Below are positions 1-8,476 of a DNA stretch of 24,021 bases, in pieces. Position numbers and translations under genes: made by a program. Under the pieces are notes generated by a model that saw nothing but the letters and a program-made list of their open reading frames with translations, was not told the DNA's origin and searched no databases. The DNA comes from an uncultured Acidobacteriota bacterium (lineage in GTDB: Bacteria > Acidobacteriota > Thermoanaerobaculia > Gp7-AA8), in contig CAMPKJ010000053.1 of assembly GCA_946887105.1 (NCBI GenBank), positions 1 to 24,021 of the forward strand. Direction: 5' to 3'. Each line of letters begins with the position of its first letter. Within the stretch, counting starts at the first letter, position 1.

Positions 1-3000
1 CCCGCGGCCGAGCTTCCGGCCACGAATCGCCGCTCCGTGAAAAGCGAAGCGGCGGGTGACTACGCGATCGTCGATGGTCCTGATGGCGGCCCATTTCTTC
101 CGGTCCGATGGCCGAACTGCGAAACCAATTGTTTGATCGGCTACCTATGGAGCGGCGATCAAGGAGGGATCGACTTTGAGCCGCCCCTCCTCGAGACTGC
201 GATGCAGGCTTGGAACGAACATTCGGGTTCTAACGTAAACCTAGCGCTCGGCGGTAACAGCCTCGCCACTGACCTCACCGTATACGACAACGAGAACACC
301 ATCCTCCTTAACAACACGAGCTCACCTGATTTCGGTGTGTGTTCCGGCAGCATCGCGTGCGGCGGCGTGTGGGCGACGGACACGATCCATTCGTTCCGGG
401 GCCAGGATTTCTACACCGCGATTGGTGGTGACGTGCTCGTTCGTCCGGGCACGTACACCGACGAAGCGTTCGAGTCCATCGTCGCGCATGAACTCGGCCA
501 CACCATCTCCTTGCGCCACTCGGACGAAGGCTCTCCTTCCAGCAACTCCGCGTTGATGAACTCGAGCGTTCCGCTCGGCGGCGCCGACCTGCAGGATTGG
601 GACAACGACGCCATGTCGGAGCTTTACGGCGAAGGCGCGCCCTGCGATCCTCCGTCCGGCCTCAACACCTCCGGCGGCGGGACAATCTTCGCCGGAGAGA
701 CGCGCACGCTCTCCGTCACCGCCAGCGGCACCACGCCCTTCACCTATCAGTGGTACCGCGGCAATTCCGGCGACACCTCCAACCCTGTCGGTACGAACAG
801 CAGCCAGTTCACGACCCCGCCGCTGACCGAGACCACTTCGTATTGGGTCAAGGTCACCGGCTGCACGCCTCCGCAGAGCGTTCCCAGCAGCACCATCACG
901 GTCAACGTGCAGGAATGCCCGGTCCCGGAAATCACCGAGCAGCCGCAGAACAAAAACATCGCGCCGAATACCACCGCCACGCTCACCGTCGTCGCCGCGG
1001 GTGGCGCACCGTTCAGCTATCAGTGGTATCGCGGCAACCACGGCGATACGTCGAATCCGGTCGGCAACAGTTCGCCGAGCTTCACCACGCCGCAGCTCAC
1101 GCAGACCACGTCGTACTGGGTGAAAGTCACGAACGACTGCGGTCTGGTCGCGCTCAGCGAGACCGCCACCGTCGAAGTGCAGGCCTGCCCGAAACCGGCG
1201 TTCACGTCGCAGCCGCAGAGCCAGAACATCGCGCCGAACGCCACCGCCACGCTCACCGTCACCACCACCAGCAACACCACCGTCACGTATGAGTGGTATC
1301 GCGGCGAAGTGGGCGTGACCACGAACAAAGTCGGCACGAACTCCCCGAGCTTCACCACGCCCGCGCTCACGCAGACCACGTCGTACTGGGTGCGTGCGAT
1401 CAACAATTGCGGACACACCGACAGCGCGCAGGCCACCATCACCGTCGGCAGCGCGTGCCTGCCGCTCTCGATCGTGAACATCCCCGCCACGGTCGGGCTC
1501 CTCGTCGGCGATAGCGTCACCATCAACGTCACGCCCGCCGGCACCGGCCCGTTCACGTATCAGTGGTATCAGGGAGCGACCGGCGTCACCACGACGCCCA
1601 TCGCCGGCGGCACCACCTCCGGCCTGCCCATCGGGCCGTTCGCCGCCAGCGGCACGTTCAACTACTGGGTCAAGGTGGCGGACGCGTGCAACAACTCCAT
1701 CAACAGCGCCACCGTGGTCGTCACCGTCAGTTGCGGAACGGCGGACACGCCGGCGATCTCGGCGCCCTCGATCTCGCACTACACCGCCGGCTACGACGTC
1801 AGCTGGACGGGCAACCTCGTGCAGACGCCGAAGTTCGAATTGCAGGAAGCGCGCGATGACAACTTCACGGTCGGCCTGAAGACGTTCACGATCACCGGCG
1901 AGCTGCACCAGACCATCGCCCCGCATCTCGAGATCGCCACCGACACGCGCTTCTACTATCGCGTGCGCGGCATCTCCGGCTGCACGCAACTGCCGGGCAC
2001 GTATTCGAAGGTGACCAGCACCGTGATCACGCGTCCGCAGTCGCAATCGAGCACGGAGTTTTCGATCAGCGTGCCACAGAGCGCAGCGCAGACGTTCATC
2101 CAGGACTATCTCGTGCCCGGTTTCGGCGAGACCGCCACGAACAACGACACGTTCGCGATCATCACCGACGTGCCGTGGCTGACCGTGTTCCCGTCCTCGG
2201 GTGCGCTGTCGGCGGGCGGCACGACCGTGCAGTTCACGATCAATCCGTCCTTGCTCGACATCGGCTCGACCACCGGCACGGTGCTGGTGACGCGCTCGCA
2301 ACCGTCGTCCGCGCGCCACGGCATCGTGACCGAGGCGGACAAGAAGTTCACGCTGCCCTTCACGGTCAGCAAAGTCACGCCGGTCACGCCCGCGCCGCGC
2401 GATCCGAACGCGCCTCCGGGAACGCTGCTCGTCCCCGCCATCGCGCATGCCGGCGGGATCGGCACGCACTTCCAGTCGGACGTGCGTATCGTGAACGCCT
2501 CCGGCACCGCAATCGATTACGAGCTGTCGTTCACGCCGTCGCAGACGAACGGTACCCAGACCGGCAAGCAGTTGCCGCTGACCATCAACCCGGGCGACAC
2601 CAAGGGCCTCGACGACATCGTGAAGGCGTGGTTCGGCGCCGGCGTTCTCGGCGAAGGCGGACTGGGCACGCTCGAGATCCGTCCGCTCAACAACGCCAAT
2701 CCGCAGGCCACCTTCGCCTCCAGCCGCACGTACGCGATCGACGCCAGCAGCGTCAGCGCGAACGCCGACTGCAAGGTGGTGCGCTGCACGCTCGGCCAGT
2801 TCATCCCCGCGCTCGGCCTCGACAAGTTCGTCGGCAACGTCCTGAGCGACTCGCTGGCGAAGATCAGCCTGCAGCAGATCTCGAACAGCCTCGACGCCAG
2901 CGGCTTCCGCACGAACCTCGGCTTCGTGGAAGGCTCGGGCACGTTCGCCACCATGCGGCTCACGCTGCGCGACGGCGCGAACAACATCATCAAACAGGTC

Positions 3001-3891
3001 GAGCGGAACATTCAGCCGTACGGACACGAGCAGACTTCGGTCTCGGCCGTCTTCGGCCCGACCGCGATCAGCGACGGCCGCGTGGAAGTCGAAGTGATCT
3101 CGCCGGGCGGCAAGGTGTCGTCGTACGCCTCGGTGGTCGACAACGCCACCGCCGATCCGCTGCTGGTCTTCCCGGTGCAGGCGCAGCGCGTCGCGTCGCA
3201 GCATTACGTGCTCCCCGGCGTCGCGGAGCTCGACAACGGTCCGGCGTCGAACTTCCACACCGACATGCGCATCTACAACGCCGGCAACGCGCCGGTGCCG
3301 GTCACGCTCGCGTATTACCCGCAGACCGGCGACAACACGCCGCGGCCCGCGAACGTGACCTTGACCATCCAGCCCGGCCACGTGCACGCCATCGACAACG
3401 TTCTGCCGGAGCTCTTCCAACTGTCCCGCACCGGCGGAGCCGTGACGCTCGACGCGCCGGGCACGTCCTCGCTGGTCGTGACCGCGCGCACGTACAGCCG
3501 CGACAGCGACGGCGGTACGTACGGCCAGTTCATTCCCGGCGTGACCGCGGCCGATGGTGTCGGCCTCACCGATCGCGCGCTGGAAGTGCTGCAGCTCGAG
3601 CAGTCCGACCAGTACCGCACGAACCTCGGCCTGGTCGAAGTGACCGGCAATCCGGTGACGGTCGAAGTGGTCGGCACGAACGGCAGCAAGATCAGCGCAC
3701 GCACCGAGGTCCCGCTGAACGGGAACGAGTTCCGCCAGCTCGGCCGCATCTTCGATCAGCTCGGAATCAGCGGCGCGTCGTACACAGGACGCGTGAGCGT
3801 GAAGGTGATCGGCGGCAACGGCAGGGTGGCGGCGTACGGTTCGGTGGTGGACAACAAGACCATCGATCCGACGTACGTGCCGGCGCAGTAA
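1..3891 (+). CDS. Secreted metzincin-like zinc metalloprotease with Ig-like repeats (5' partial)
   Basis: The frame is open from base 1. The first possible start (GTG at 37) lies almost at the catalytic domain and no signal peptide is visible, so the true start is probably outside the window. Numbering residues from GTG 37, a zinc motif HELGHTISLRH lies at 151-161, with a Met-turn-like ALMNSS at about 172-177, as in metzincins/matrixins. Four Ig-like repeats follow (about 206-292, 293-382, 383-472, 473-566). Three share a YxWYRG...(D/V)T(S/T)N core and the fourth has a related YQWYQG. Next come a fibronectin-III-like segment (about 567-670) and a BACON-like segment (about 671-780, core VPWLTVFPSSG). 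Two related C-terminal modules end in SVVDN-x-T-x-DP (about 795-1040 and 1045-1284). The likely role is extracellular or surface proteolysis or adhesion. The metzincin Gly at the third position after the second His is Ser here. The gene converges on pgl, leaving only 6 bp between the stop codons. Confidence 0.88.
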   Translation, partial: PAAELPATNRRSVKSEAAGDYAIVDGPDGGPFLPVRWPNCETNCLIGYLWSGDQGGIDFEPPLLETAMQAWNEHSGSNVNLALGGNSLATDLTVYDNENTILLNNTSSPDFGVCSGSIACGGVWATDTIHSFRGQDFYTAIGGDVLVRPGTYTDEAFESIVAHELGHTISLRHSDEGSPSSNSALMNSSVPLGGADLQDWDNDAMSELYGEGAPCDPPSGLNTSGGGTIFAGETRTLSVTASGTTPFTYQWYRGNSGDTSNPVGTNSSQFTTPPLTETTSYWVKVTGCTPPQSVPSSTITVNVQECPVPEITEQPQNKNIAPNTTATLTVVAAGGAPFSYQWYRGNHGDTSNPVGNSSPSFTTPQLTQTTSYWVKVTNDCGLVALSETATVEVQACPKPAFTSQPQSQNIAPNATATLTVTTTSNTTVTYEWYRGEVGVTTNKVGTNSPSFTTPALTQTTSYWVRAINNCGHTDSAQATITVGSACLPLSIVNIPATVGLLVGDSVTINVTPAGTGPFTYQWYQGATGVTTTPIAGGTTSGLPIGPFAASGTFNYWVKVADACNNSINSATVVVTVSCGTADTPAISAPSISHYTAGYDVSWTGNLVQTPKFELQEARDDNFTVGLKTFTITGELHQTIAPHLEIATDTRFYYRVRGISGCTQLPGTYSKVTSTVITRPQSQSSTEFSISVPQSAAQTFIQDYLVPGFGETATNNDTFAIITDVPWLTVFPSSGALSAGGTTVQFTINPSLLDIGSTTGTVLVTRSQPSSARHGIVTEADKKFTLPFTVSKVTPVTPAPRDPNAPPGTLLVPAIAHAGGIGTHFQSDVRIVNASGTAIDYELSFTPSQTNGTQTGKQLPLTINPGDTKGLDDIVKAWFGAGVLGEGGLGTLEIRPLNNANPQATFASSRTYAIDASSVSANADCKVVRCTLGQFIPALGLDKFVGNVLSDSLAKISLQQISNSLDASGFRTNLGFVEGSGTFATMRLTLRDGANNIIKQVERNIQPYGHEQTSVSAVFGPTAISDGRVEVEVISPGGKVSSYASVVDNATADPLLVFPVQAQRVASQHYVLPGVAELDNGPASNFHTDMRIYNAGNAPVPVTLAYYPQTGDNTPRPANVTLTIQPGHVHAIDNVLPELFQLSRTGGAVTLDAPGTSSLVVTARTYSRDSDGGTYGQFIPGVTAADGVGLTDRALEVLQLEQSDQYRTNLGLVEVTGNPVTVEVVGTNGSKISARTEVPLNGNEFRQLGRIFDQLGISGASYTGRVSVKVIGGNGRVAAYGSVVDNKTIDPTYVPAQ

Positions 3892-3897
3892 CGCGAT

Positions 3898-4560
3898 TCA
3901 GATGCGCGGCGGCTGCACCGCGGCCGCCGCGCGATCCACGAACCACCACGTCTCCACTCCCCGTGTCGCGAGCGCAACCGGATGCGCCGCTCCTTCCTGC
4001 ACCTCGCGAATGACCTTGGCCTTCGCCGCGCCCATCGCCAGCACCATGCGTGACGTCGCCGCGCGCAGCACCGGCATGGTCAGCGTGACGCGCCACTGAT
4101 CGAGCCGCGGCACGAACACCGCACTGGCGATGCGATCCTCGACATCGAGCACCGGCGTCCCCGGAAAGAGCGAGGCCGTATGTCCATCGTCGCCGCATCC
4201 GAGCAGAACCAGATCGAGCGCGGCGATGCCGAGGGCGCGCCATTCCTCGTCGAACACACGCGCGGTCTCAGCGGGATCGTTCCGCTCTGTCTTGAATCGC
4301 AGCCACCGCTCCGGTACGCCGCGCGCGAAGAGCGTCCGCTCGATCATGGCCGCGTTCGACTGCGGATCATCGGGCGGCACGTAACGCTCGTCGACGAGCA
4401 CCCACGTCACGTCCTGCGGCAGCGACTCCGCCAGAATCTCGTACAGCCGGATCGGCGTCGTGCCGCCGGTGAGACCGATCGTCCTGGCACCGCTCTGCCG
4501 GATGGCGCGTGCCGCGGCGTTCGCGAGATCTTCCCCGTCGTCGAAGACCCGCAGGTTCAC
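3898..4560 (-). CDS. pgl: 6-phosphogluconolactonase
   Basis: Hydrolyses 6-phosphogluconolactone to 6-phosphogluconate in the cytosol, the second step of the oxidative pentose-phosphate pathway. The 220-aa protein has the usual length of the NagB/DevB-type family. Visible motifs are LTGGTTP (30-36), the conserved VDERYVP segment (56-62) followed by DDPQSN, and the signature GCGDDGHTASLFP (121-133), which carries the catalytic-site residues. The GTG at 4560 is chosen because it overlaps the opcA stop as GTGA and starts the family core exactly. The same frame stays open far upstream, but that part runs antisense-like through opcA and is not coding. It is the last gene of zwf-opcA-pgl and is probably translationally coupled to opcA. 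There is no room for an independent terminator before the convergent gene. Confidence 0.95.
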   Translation of the reverse strand: MNLRVFDDGEDLANAAARAIRQSGARTIGLTGGTTPIRLYEILAESLPQDVTWVLVDERYVPPDDPQSNAAMIERTLFARGVPERWLRFKTERNDPAETARVFDEEWRALGIAALDLVLLGCGDDGHTASLFPGTPVLDVEDRIASAVFVPRLDQWRVTLTMPVLRAATSRMVLAMGAAKAKVIREVQEGAAHPVALATRGVETWWFVDRAAAAVQPPRI

Positions 4561-5555
4561 GCGGCGAGTCTCCGCGCGATCTTCAGCGTCCTCAGATACA
4601 CGCGATCCGCTTCCGGCCGTTTGAGCAGCCGCACGATCAGCTCCTCGGTCTCCCGCGCGAGCGAGCGCGTGATGCAGTCGATGGACGTCTCGATTCCATC
4701 CGCGCGTGCGACGAGCACGCCGCGCTCGCGCTCCTGCCGGATCATCGCCGTCGTATCGGCAAAGTGAATCTCGATCTCGCAGATCCCCGGCTCGAGTCCG
4801 CGCTGCGCGTGCTCGAACGCGATCTCCGTTCCGCTCTGCGCCGTCAGCCATGCCACGTACAACAGCGCCTCGGCGATTTCTCCGAATGACGTTCCGCCGC
4901 CGCTGATCACTTTCACGCTGCGGATCGCGCGCAGCCGCTCGCGCATCGACGGCGGATCGAACAACGCCGCCGTGGCCGAGCGCCACTCTTCGATGCGCGC
5001 CCAGTTCAAGTCCGCGGGCGCGGTGGTGGTCTGTTCGCCGATGCGCGACACGAGCTCGAGATCGGCCGCGCCGTTGAAGTGCGACGAGTCGACGATCAGG
5101 CGGTCGGCGGGATCGAGCAGCGTCTCGACGTAGCGATGCTGATCGTTCGGAAGATCGCCCAGCCACCACACCGCCACCGGCATGTCGGGCAACAGCAGCG
5201 CGCTGACCAGCGGCGGGATGTGCTGCACGCGCTCCCCCGCCGCGACGATCACCACCTCTTCCGAACAAACCTGCCGTCCGCCCCCGACGAGATGGCAGTT
5301 CGCCGAGATCCACGAGGCGATGCCGTCGTCGCCGCGCGGATCCGCGCGCACGACGATCGTGCGCTGCGGCACCTTCGCGCTCGCGCGCGCCAGCACTTCC
5401 GTTGCCCGCGTGTGCTCGGCCGCGCTCCACGTGTGCGCCACCACGTTCCACAACGCCGCGCGCGTGACCGCGCGCTCGCCTTCGTGTTTCTCCGCGCGCC
5501 ACAGCTCCGCGAGCTGGCGCTCGATGGACGTCACATCCGCTACGGACGTCGCCAT
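4557..5555 (-). CDS. opcA: OpcA-family glucose-6-phosphate dehydrogenase assembly protein
   Basis: 332 aa, recognised as the OpcA family, which in cyanobacteria and actinobacteria binds glucose-6-phosphate dehydrogenase and supports its assembly or redox activation. The sequence has an N-terminal helical segment (1-45), an alpha/beta core with QRTIVVRADPRGDD (about 64-77), a CSEEVVIVA strand, and the family-typical LLPDMPVAVWWLGDLP (about 125-140). The C-terminal half contains the conserved VKVISGGG segment. Its start overlaps the end of zwf by 16 bp and its stop overlaps the pgl start by 4 bp. It is therefore certainly co-transcribed with its presumed partner, and the family assignment agrees with this context. 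The RBS is weak (AGGGAC inside zwf), as expected for a coupled gene. The metabolic role is inferred from family and operon. Confidence 0.9.
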   Translation of the reverse strand: MATSVADVTSIERQLAELWRAEKHEGERAVTRAALWNVVAHTWSAAEHTRATEVLARASAKVPQRTIVVRADPRGDDGIASWISANCHLVGGGRQVCSEEVVIVAAGERVQHIPPLVSALLLPDMPVAVWWLGDLPNDQHRYVETLLDPADRLIVDSSHFNGAADLELVSRIGEQTTTAPADLNWARIEEWRSATAALFDPPSMRERLRAIRSVKVISGGGTSFGEIAEALLYVAWLTAQSGTEIAFEHAQRGLEPGICEIEIHFADTTAMIRQERERGVLVARADGIETSIDCITRSLARETEELIVRLLKRPEADRVYLRTLKIARRLAA

Positions 5556-7057
5556 TTGCGGCCGTCCCTTTCGATCAGTTCATCCGCCGCCTCCGCCCCC
5601 CATTGCCCGGCCGGATGGAAGTGCAGCGGCGCTTCGTCGCGCGACCACGCGTCGAGCAGCGGGTCGAGCCACGCCCACGCGGTCTCGATTTCGTCGCGGC
5701 GCGCGAACAGCGTCGCATCTCCCTGCATCGTCTCCAGCAGCAACCGTTCGTACGCCTCGGGCGGCTCCGCGCCGAACGACGTCGCGTACCGGAACTCCAT
5801 CGACACCGGCGCGGTGCGCACCGTCGGCCCGGGCAGCTTCGAGTCGAACTTGAGCGAGATCCCCTCGTCCGGCTGGATGCGGATCGCCAGCACGTTCGCG
5901 TGCATCTTCATCCCCAATCGGCTGAACAGCGGATACGGCGCGGGACGGAAGTGGATCGAGATGTCGGTGACGCGCTTCGGCAGACGCTTGCCGGCGCGCA
6001 GGTAGAACGGCACGTCTGCCCAGCGCCAGTTGTCGATGAAGATCTTCAGCGCCGCGTACGTCTCCGTGGTCGATTCGGGGTTGACCTTCTCTTCATTGCG
6101 GTAGGCAGCCACCGGCTCGCCGAGGACGGAGCCCGCGGCGTACTGCGCACGGACGGCGTCGGCGGCGGAGAGCGGACGCAGCGCGCGCAGGACCTTCACC
6201 TTCTCGTCGCGCACCGCGTCGGCTTCGAACGCCACCGGCGGTTCCATCGCCACGAGTGAGACCAGCTGCAGCATGTGGTTCTGGATGATGTCGCGCGCGA
6301 TGCCGGCGCCGTCGAAGTAGCTGCCGCGCTTCTCCACGCCGATCGACTCGGCCACGGTGAACTGCACGTGATCGATGTACTGGCGATTCCAGAACGGCTC
6401 GAAGATGCCGTTCGCGAAGCGCAGCACGAGCAGGTTCTGCACGGTTTCCTTGCCGAGGTAGTGATCGATGCGGAACACCTGCCGCTCGCGGAACGTGTGC
6501 ACGGCCACGCGGTTCAGCTCGCGCGCCGATGCGAGGTCGTGGCCGAACGGCTTCTCGACGATCACGCGCGTGTACGGACCGCTGGTTTCGGGATCGTGGA
6601 CCATCCCTTTCGCGCCGAGCGTCTCCACGACTGTCGGGAAAAAGTCGGGCGGAACGGCCAGGTAATAGATGCGCCGGCCGTCGGTGCCGCGGGTCTTGTC
6701 GTACTCGGCCAGCCGATCGCGCAGACGGTCGTATGCCGATGCGTCGCCGAACTCCCCCTGCACGTAGAACAGCCCCTTCGCGAAGTTCTCCCACACCGCC
6801 TCATCGACGGGACGCGTACGCGCGTGCTCGTTGCAGGCCCCTTTCATGACGTCGCGGAAGTCGTCGTTGCTGATCGGCGCGCGCGCGAAGCCGACGATGG
6901 TCTGACCCGGCGGCAGCAGACCGTCATGCGCGAGCGAGTACAGGCCCGGGATCAGCTTGCGCTGCGTGAGATCGCCCGACGCGCCGAAGATCACCAGGCA
7001 CGATGGCTCCGGCACGCGCTCCTGTTCGAGCCCTTCACGCAGTGGGTTCGGTTGCAT
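5540..7057 (-). CDS. zwf: Glucose-6-phosphate 1-dehydrogenase
   Basis: Oxidises glucose-6-phosphate to 6-phosphogluconolactone using NADP or NAD. The 505-aa length is typical. Motifs are the Rossmann nucleotide loop GASGDLTQRK (25-34), VEKPFGHDL (167-175), and the active-site signature RIDHYLGKE (196-204) with the substrate-binding and catalytic His and Lys. The C-terminal domain (KSNDD-free G6PD_C, with FYLRAGKRLPKR) is complete. ATG 7057 (MQPNPLREGL) is chosen because it sits about 20 residues before the Rossmann strand. The open frame continues upstream only as a shadow of the divergent thiolase. No clear Shine-Dalgarno precedes the ATG. First gene of zwf-opcA-pgl. The promoter must lie in 7058-7177, shared with the divergent thiolase and containing the GAGGAAC repeats. 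No gnd (6-phosphogluconate dehydrogenase) lies nearby. Confidence 0.96.
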   Translation of the reverse strand: MQPNPLREGLEQERVPEPSCLVIFGASGDLTQRKLIPGLYSLAHDGLLPPGQTIVGFARAPISNDDFRDVMKGACNEHARTRPVDEAVWENFAKGLFYVQGEFGDASAYDRLRDRLAEYDKTRGTDGRRIYYLAVPPDFFPTVVETLGAKGMVHDPETSGPYTRVIVEKPFGHDLASARELNRVAVHTFRERQVFRIDHYLGKETVQNLLVLRFANGIFEPFWNRQYIDHVQFTVAESIGVEKRGSYFDGAGIARDIIQNHMLQLVSLVAMEPPVAFEADAVRDEKVKVLRALRPLSAADAVRAQYAAGSVLGEPVAAYRNEEKVNPESTTETYAALKIFIDNWRWADVPFYLRAGKRLPKRVTDISIHFRPAPYPLFSRLGMKMHANVLAIRIQPDEGISLKFDSKLPGPTVRTAPVSMEFRYATSFGAEPPEAYERLLLETMQGDATLFARRDEIETAWAWLDPLLDAWSRDEAPLHFHPAGQWGAEAADELIERDGRKWRRP

Positions 7058-7081
7058 GGCTGGAAGTCTAGCTGTTCCGCG

Positions 7082-7155
7082 GGTTCCTCGGGTTCCTCGG
7101 AGTGCGCCGCCCCTCCTCCGAGGAACTCCGAGGAACCGCCGAGGAACCGAGGAAC
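7082..7155. repeat. GAGGAAC repeat cluster with a 13-bp inverted repeat between zwf and the thiolase
   Basis: The divergent intergenic region contains GGTTCCTCG twice (7082-7090, 7091-7099) and, in the opposite orientation, GAGGAAC four times (starting at about 7119, 7130, 7141, 7149). Arms GGTTCCTCGGAGT (7091-7103) and ACTCCGAGGAACC (7125-7137) pair perfectly, with a 21-nt loop. The array could be an operator for the two divergent genes, an mRNA hairpin, or a small mobile or slippage repeat. The last unit also resembles a Shine-Dalgarno sequence for the thiolase. Confidence 0.7.
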
Positions 7156-7177
7156 TTCGCTGTTGTATGCTCCGCGC

Positions 7178-8473
7178 ATGACGTGGCAATACTCTCCGCG
7201 CGTGGCAGTCGTGGCCGGTCTTCGCACGCCGTTTGCGAAGTCGGGAACGCATTACGCCCATCTCTCCGCTCTCGACCTCGGCAAGATCGTCGTCACCGAG
7301 TTGCTGCAGCGTTCCGGTATCGATCCGAACGAGGTGCAGGAGCTGGTCTTCGGCAACGTCATCCCCTCGGTGAAGGCGCCGAACATCGCGCGCGAGATCG
7401 TGCTCGGCACCGGGTTGCCGCGCAAGATCCCCGCGCACAGCGTGAGCGAAGCGTGTGCGTCGGCGAACCAGGCCATCACCTCCGGCTCGGACATGATCGC
7501 GCGCGGTTACGCCGACACCGTCATCGCGGGCGGCGCGGAGTCGCTCTCCGACGTGCCCATTCTCTTCTCGAAGAAATTCGCCGACGCGCTCGTCTCCGCG
7601 AGCAAGCAGAAATCGCTCTCCGGCAAGCTGGCCGCGTTCGCGAAGATCCGTCCGAGAGACCTCGCGCCCGACGCGCCGGCGATCGCCGAGTCGTCCACCG
7701 GACTGACCATGGGCGAGTCGGCCGAGAAGATGGCCAAGGCCAACGGCATCACGCGCGAGGAGCAGGATCGTTTCGCGCTGCAGAGCCATCACCGCGCCGC
7801 GGAAGCGACGGCCAGCGGACGCTTCAAAGACGAAGTGATGCCGGTAGTCGTGCCGCCGTCCTTCGACAACATCGTCGAGACCGACAATCTCATCCGCGGC
7901 GACAGCACGCTGGAGGCGATGGCGAAACTGAAGCCGGTCTTCGACCGCAAGTACGGCACGATCACCGCCGCGAATGCATCGCCGCTCACCGACGGCGCCG
8001 CCGCGGTGATCCTGATGTCGGAAGAGAAGGCGAAGGCGCTCGGCATCAAACCGCTCGGCTACATCAAGAGCTACGCATACGCCGCGGTCGATCCGTTCGA
8101 TCAGCTGCTGCAGGGCCCCGTCTTCGCGCTGCCGATCGCGCTCGAGCGCGCGAAGGTGAAGCTCGACGAGATCAAAGTCATCGAGATGCACGAGGCCTTC
8201 GCCGCGCAGGTGCTGTCGAACATCCAGTGGATCGGCTCGAAGAAGATCGCGCAGGAGAAGCTCGGCCGCAGCGAAGCGATCGGACAGATCGATCCGGCCC
8301 AGATCAACCGCACCGGCGGCTCCATCGCCCTCGGCCACCCGTTCGGCGCCACCGGCGCGCGCATCGTCACGACCGTGTGCAACGAGCTGCAACGGACCGG
8401 CGAGCAGTACGGATTGGTGACCGTCTGCGCGGCGGGTGGAATCGGCGTAGCGATGGTGCTGGAGCGCGAGTAG
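7178..8473 (+). CDS. fadI: FadI/HADHB-type 3-ketoacyl-CoA thiolase (acetyl-CoA acyltransferase)
   Basis: Thiolytic cleavage of 3-ketoacyl-CoA to acetyl-CoA and a shortened acyl-CoA in beta-oxidation; the biosynthetic direction is also possible. The 431 aa are close to E. coli FadI. Catalytic residues are the nucleophile Cys93 in SEACAS, His338 in MHEAFAAQ, His387 in GHPFGATGAR, and Cys417 in VCAAGGIGVAM. The long internal loop and the C-terminal AMVLERE match the trifunctional-beta/FadI subgroup rather than AtoB. The start is not settled. ATG 7178 begins the family core but has no SD at normal distance. An in-frame TTG at 7163 has GAGGA (7149-7153) 9 nt upstream and would add five residues. 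A TATGCT -10-like box (7166-7171) could alternatively make ATG 7178 nearly leaderless. No fadJ-type partner is adjacent. The stop lies 3 bp from the convergent EAL gene. Confidence 0.92.
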   Translation: MTWQYSPRVAVVAGLRTPFAKSGTHYAHLSALDLGKIVVTELLQRSGIDPNEVQELVFGNVIPSVKAPNIAREIVLGTGLPRKIPAHSVSEACASANQAITSGSDMIARGYADTVIAGGAESLSDVPILFSKKFADALVSASKQKSLSGKLAAFAKIRPRDLAPDAPAIAESSTGLTMGESAEKMAKANGITREEQDRFALQSHHRAAEATASGRFKDEVMPVVVPPSFDNIVETDNLIRGDSTLEAMAKLKPVFDRKYGTITAANASPLTDGAAAVILMSEEKAKALGIKPLGYIKSYAYAAVDPFDQLLQGPVFALPIALERAKVKLDEIKVIEMHEAFAAQVLSNIQWIGSKKIAQEKLGRSEAIGQIDPAQINRTGGSIALGHPFGATGARIVTTVCNELQRTGEQYGLVTVCAAGGIGVAMVLERE

Positions 8474-8476
8474 CGG

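Noticed and set aside
747..1700. Tandem repeat DNA or possible CRISPR-like array
   Set aside because: The periodicity of about 270 bp is explained by repeated Ig-like protein domains in one frame.
322..3420. 1032-codon open frame antisense to the metalloprotease
   Set aside because: Arg/Val/Asp-rich translation with no domain; it is the antisense shadow of a high-GC gene whose own product has clear motifs.
3892..3897. Possible terminator between the metalloprotease and pgl
   Set aside because: Only 6 bp separate the convergent stops and no hairpin with a U-tract is seen; likewise the 3 bp at 8474-8476.
2175..4013. 612-codon plus-strand frame overlapping the metalloprotease and pgl
   Set aside because: Arg/His/Gln-rich shadow translation crossing two real genes; no family features.
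4561..5502. Upstream extension of the pgl frame
   Set aside because: It overlaps opcA in another frame with Arg/Ala-rich noise; the GTG overlap with opcA and family length fix the start at 4560.
7058..8392. Upstream extension of the zwf frame to a 950-residue protein
   Set aside because: The extra part runs antisense to the thiolase and has shadow composition; Zwf length and motifs fit the 7057 start.
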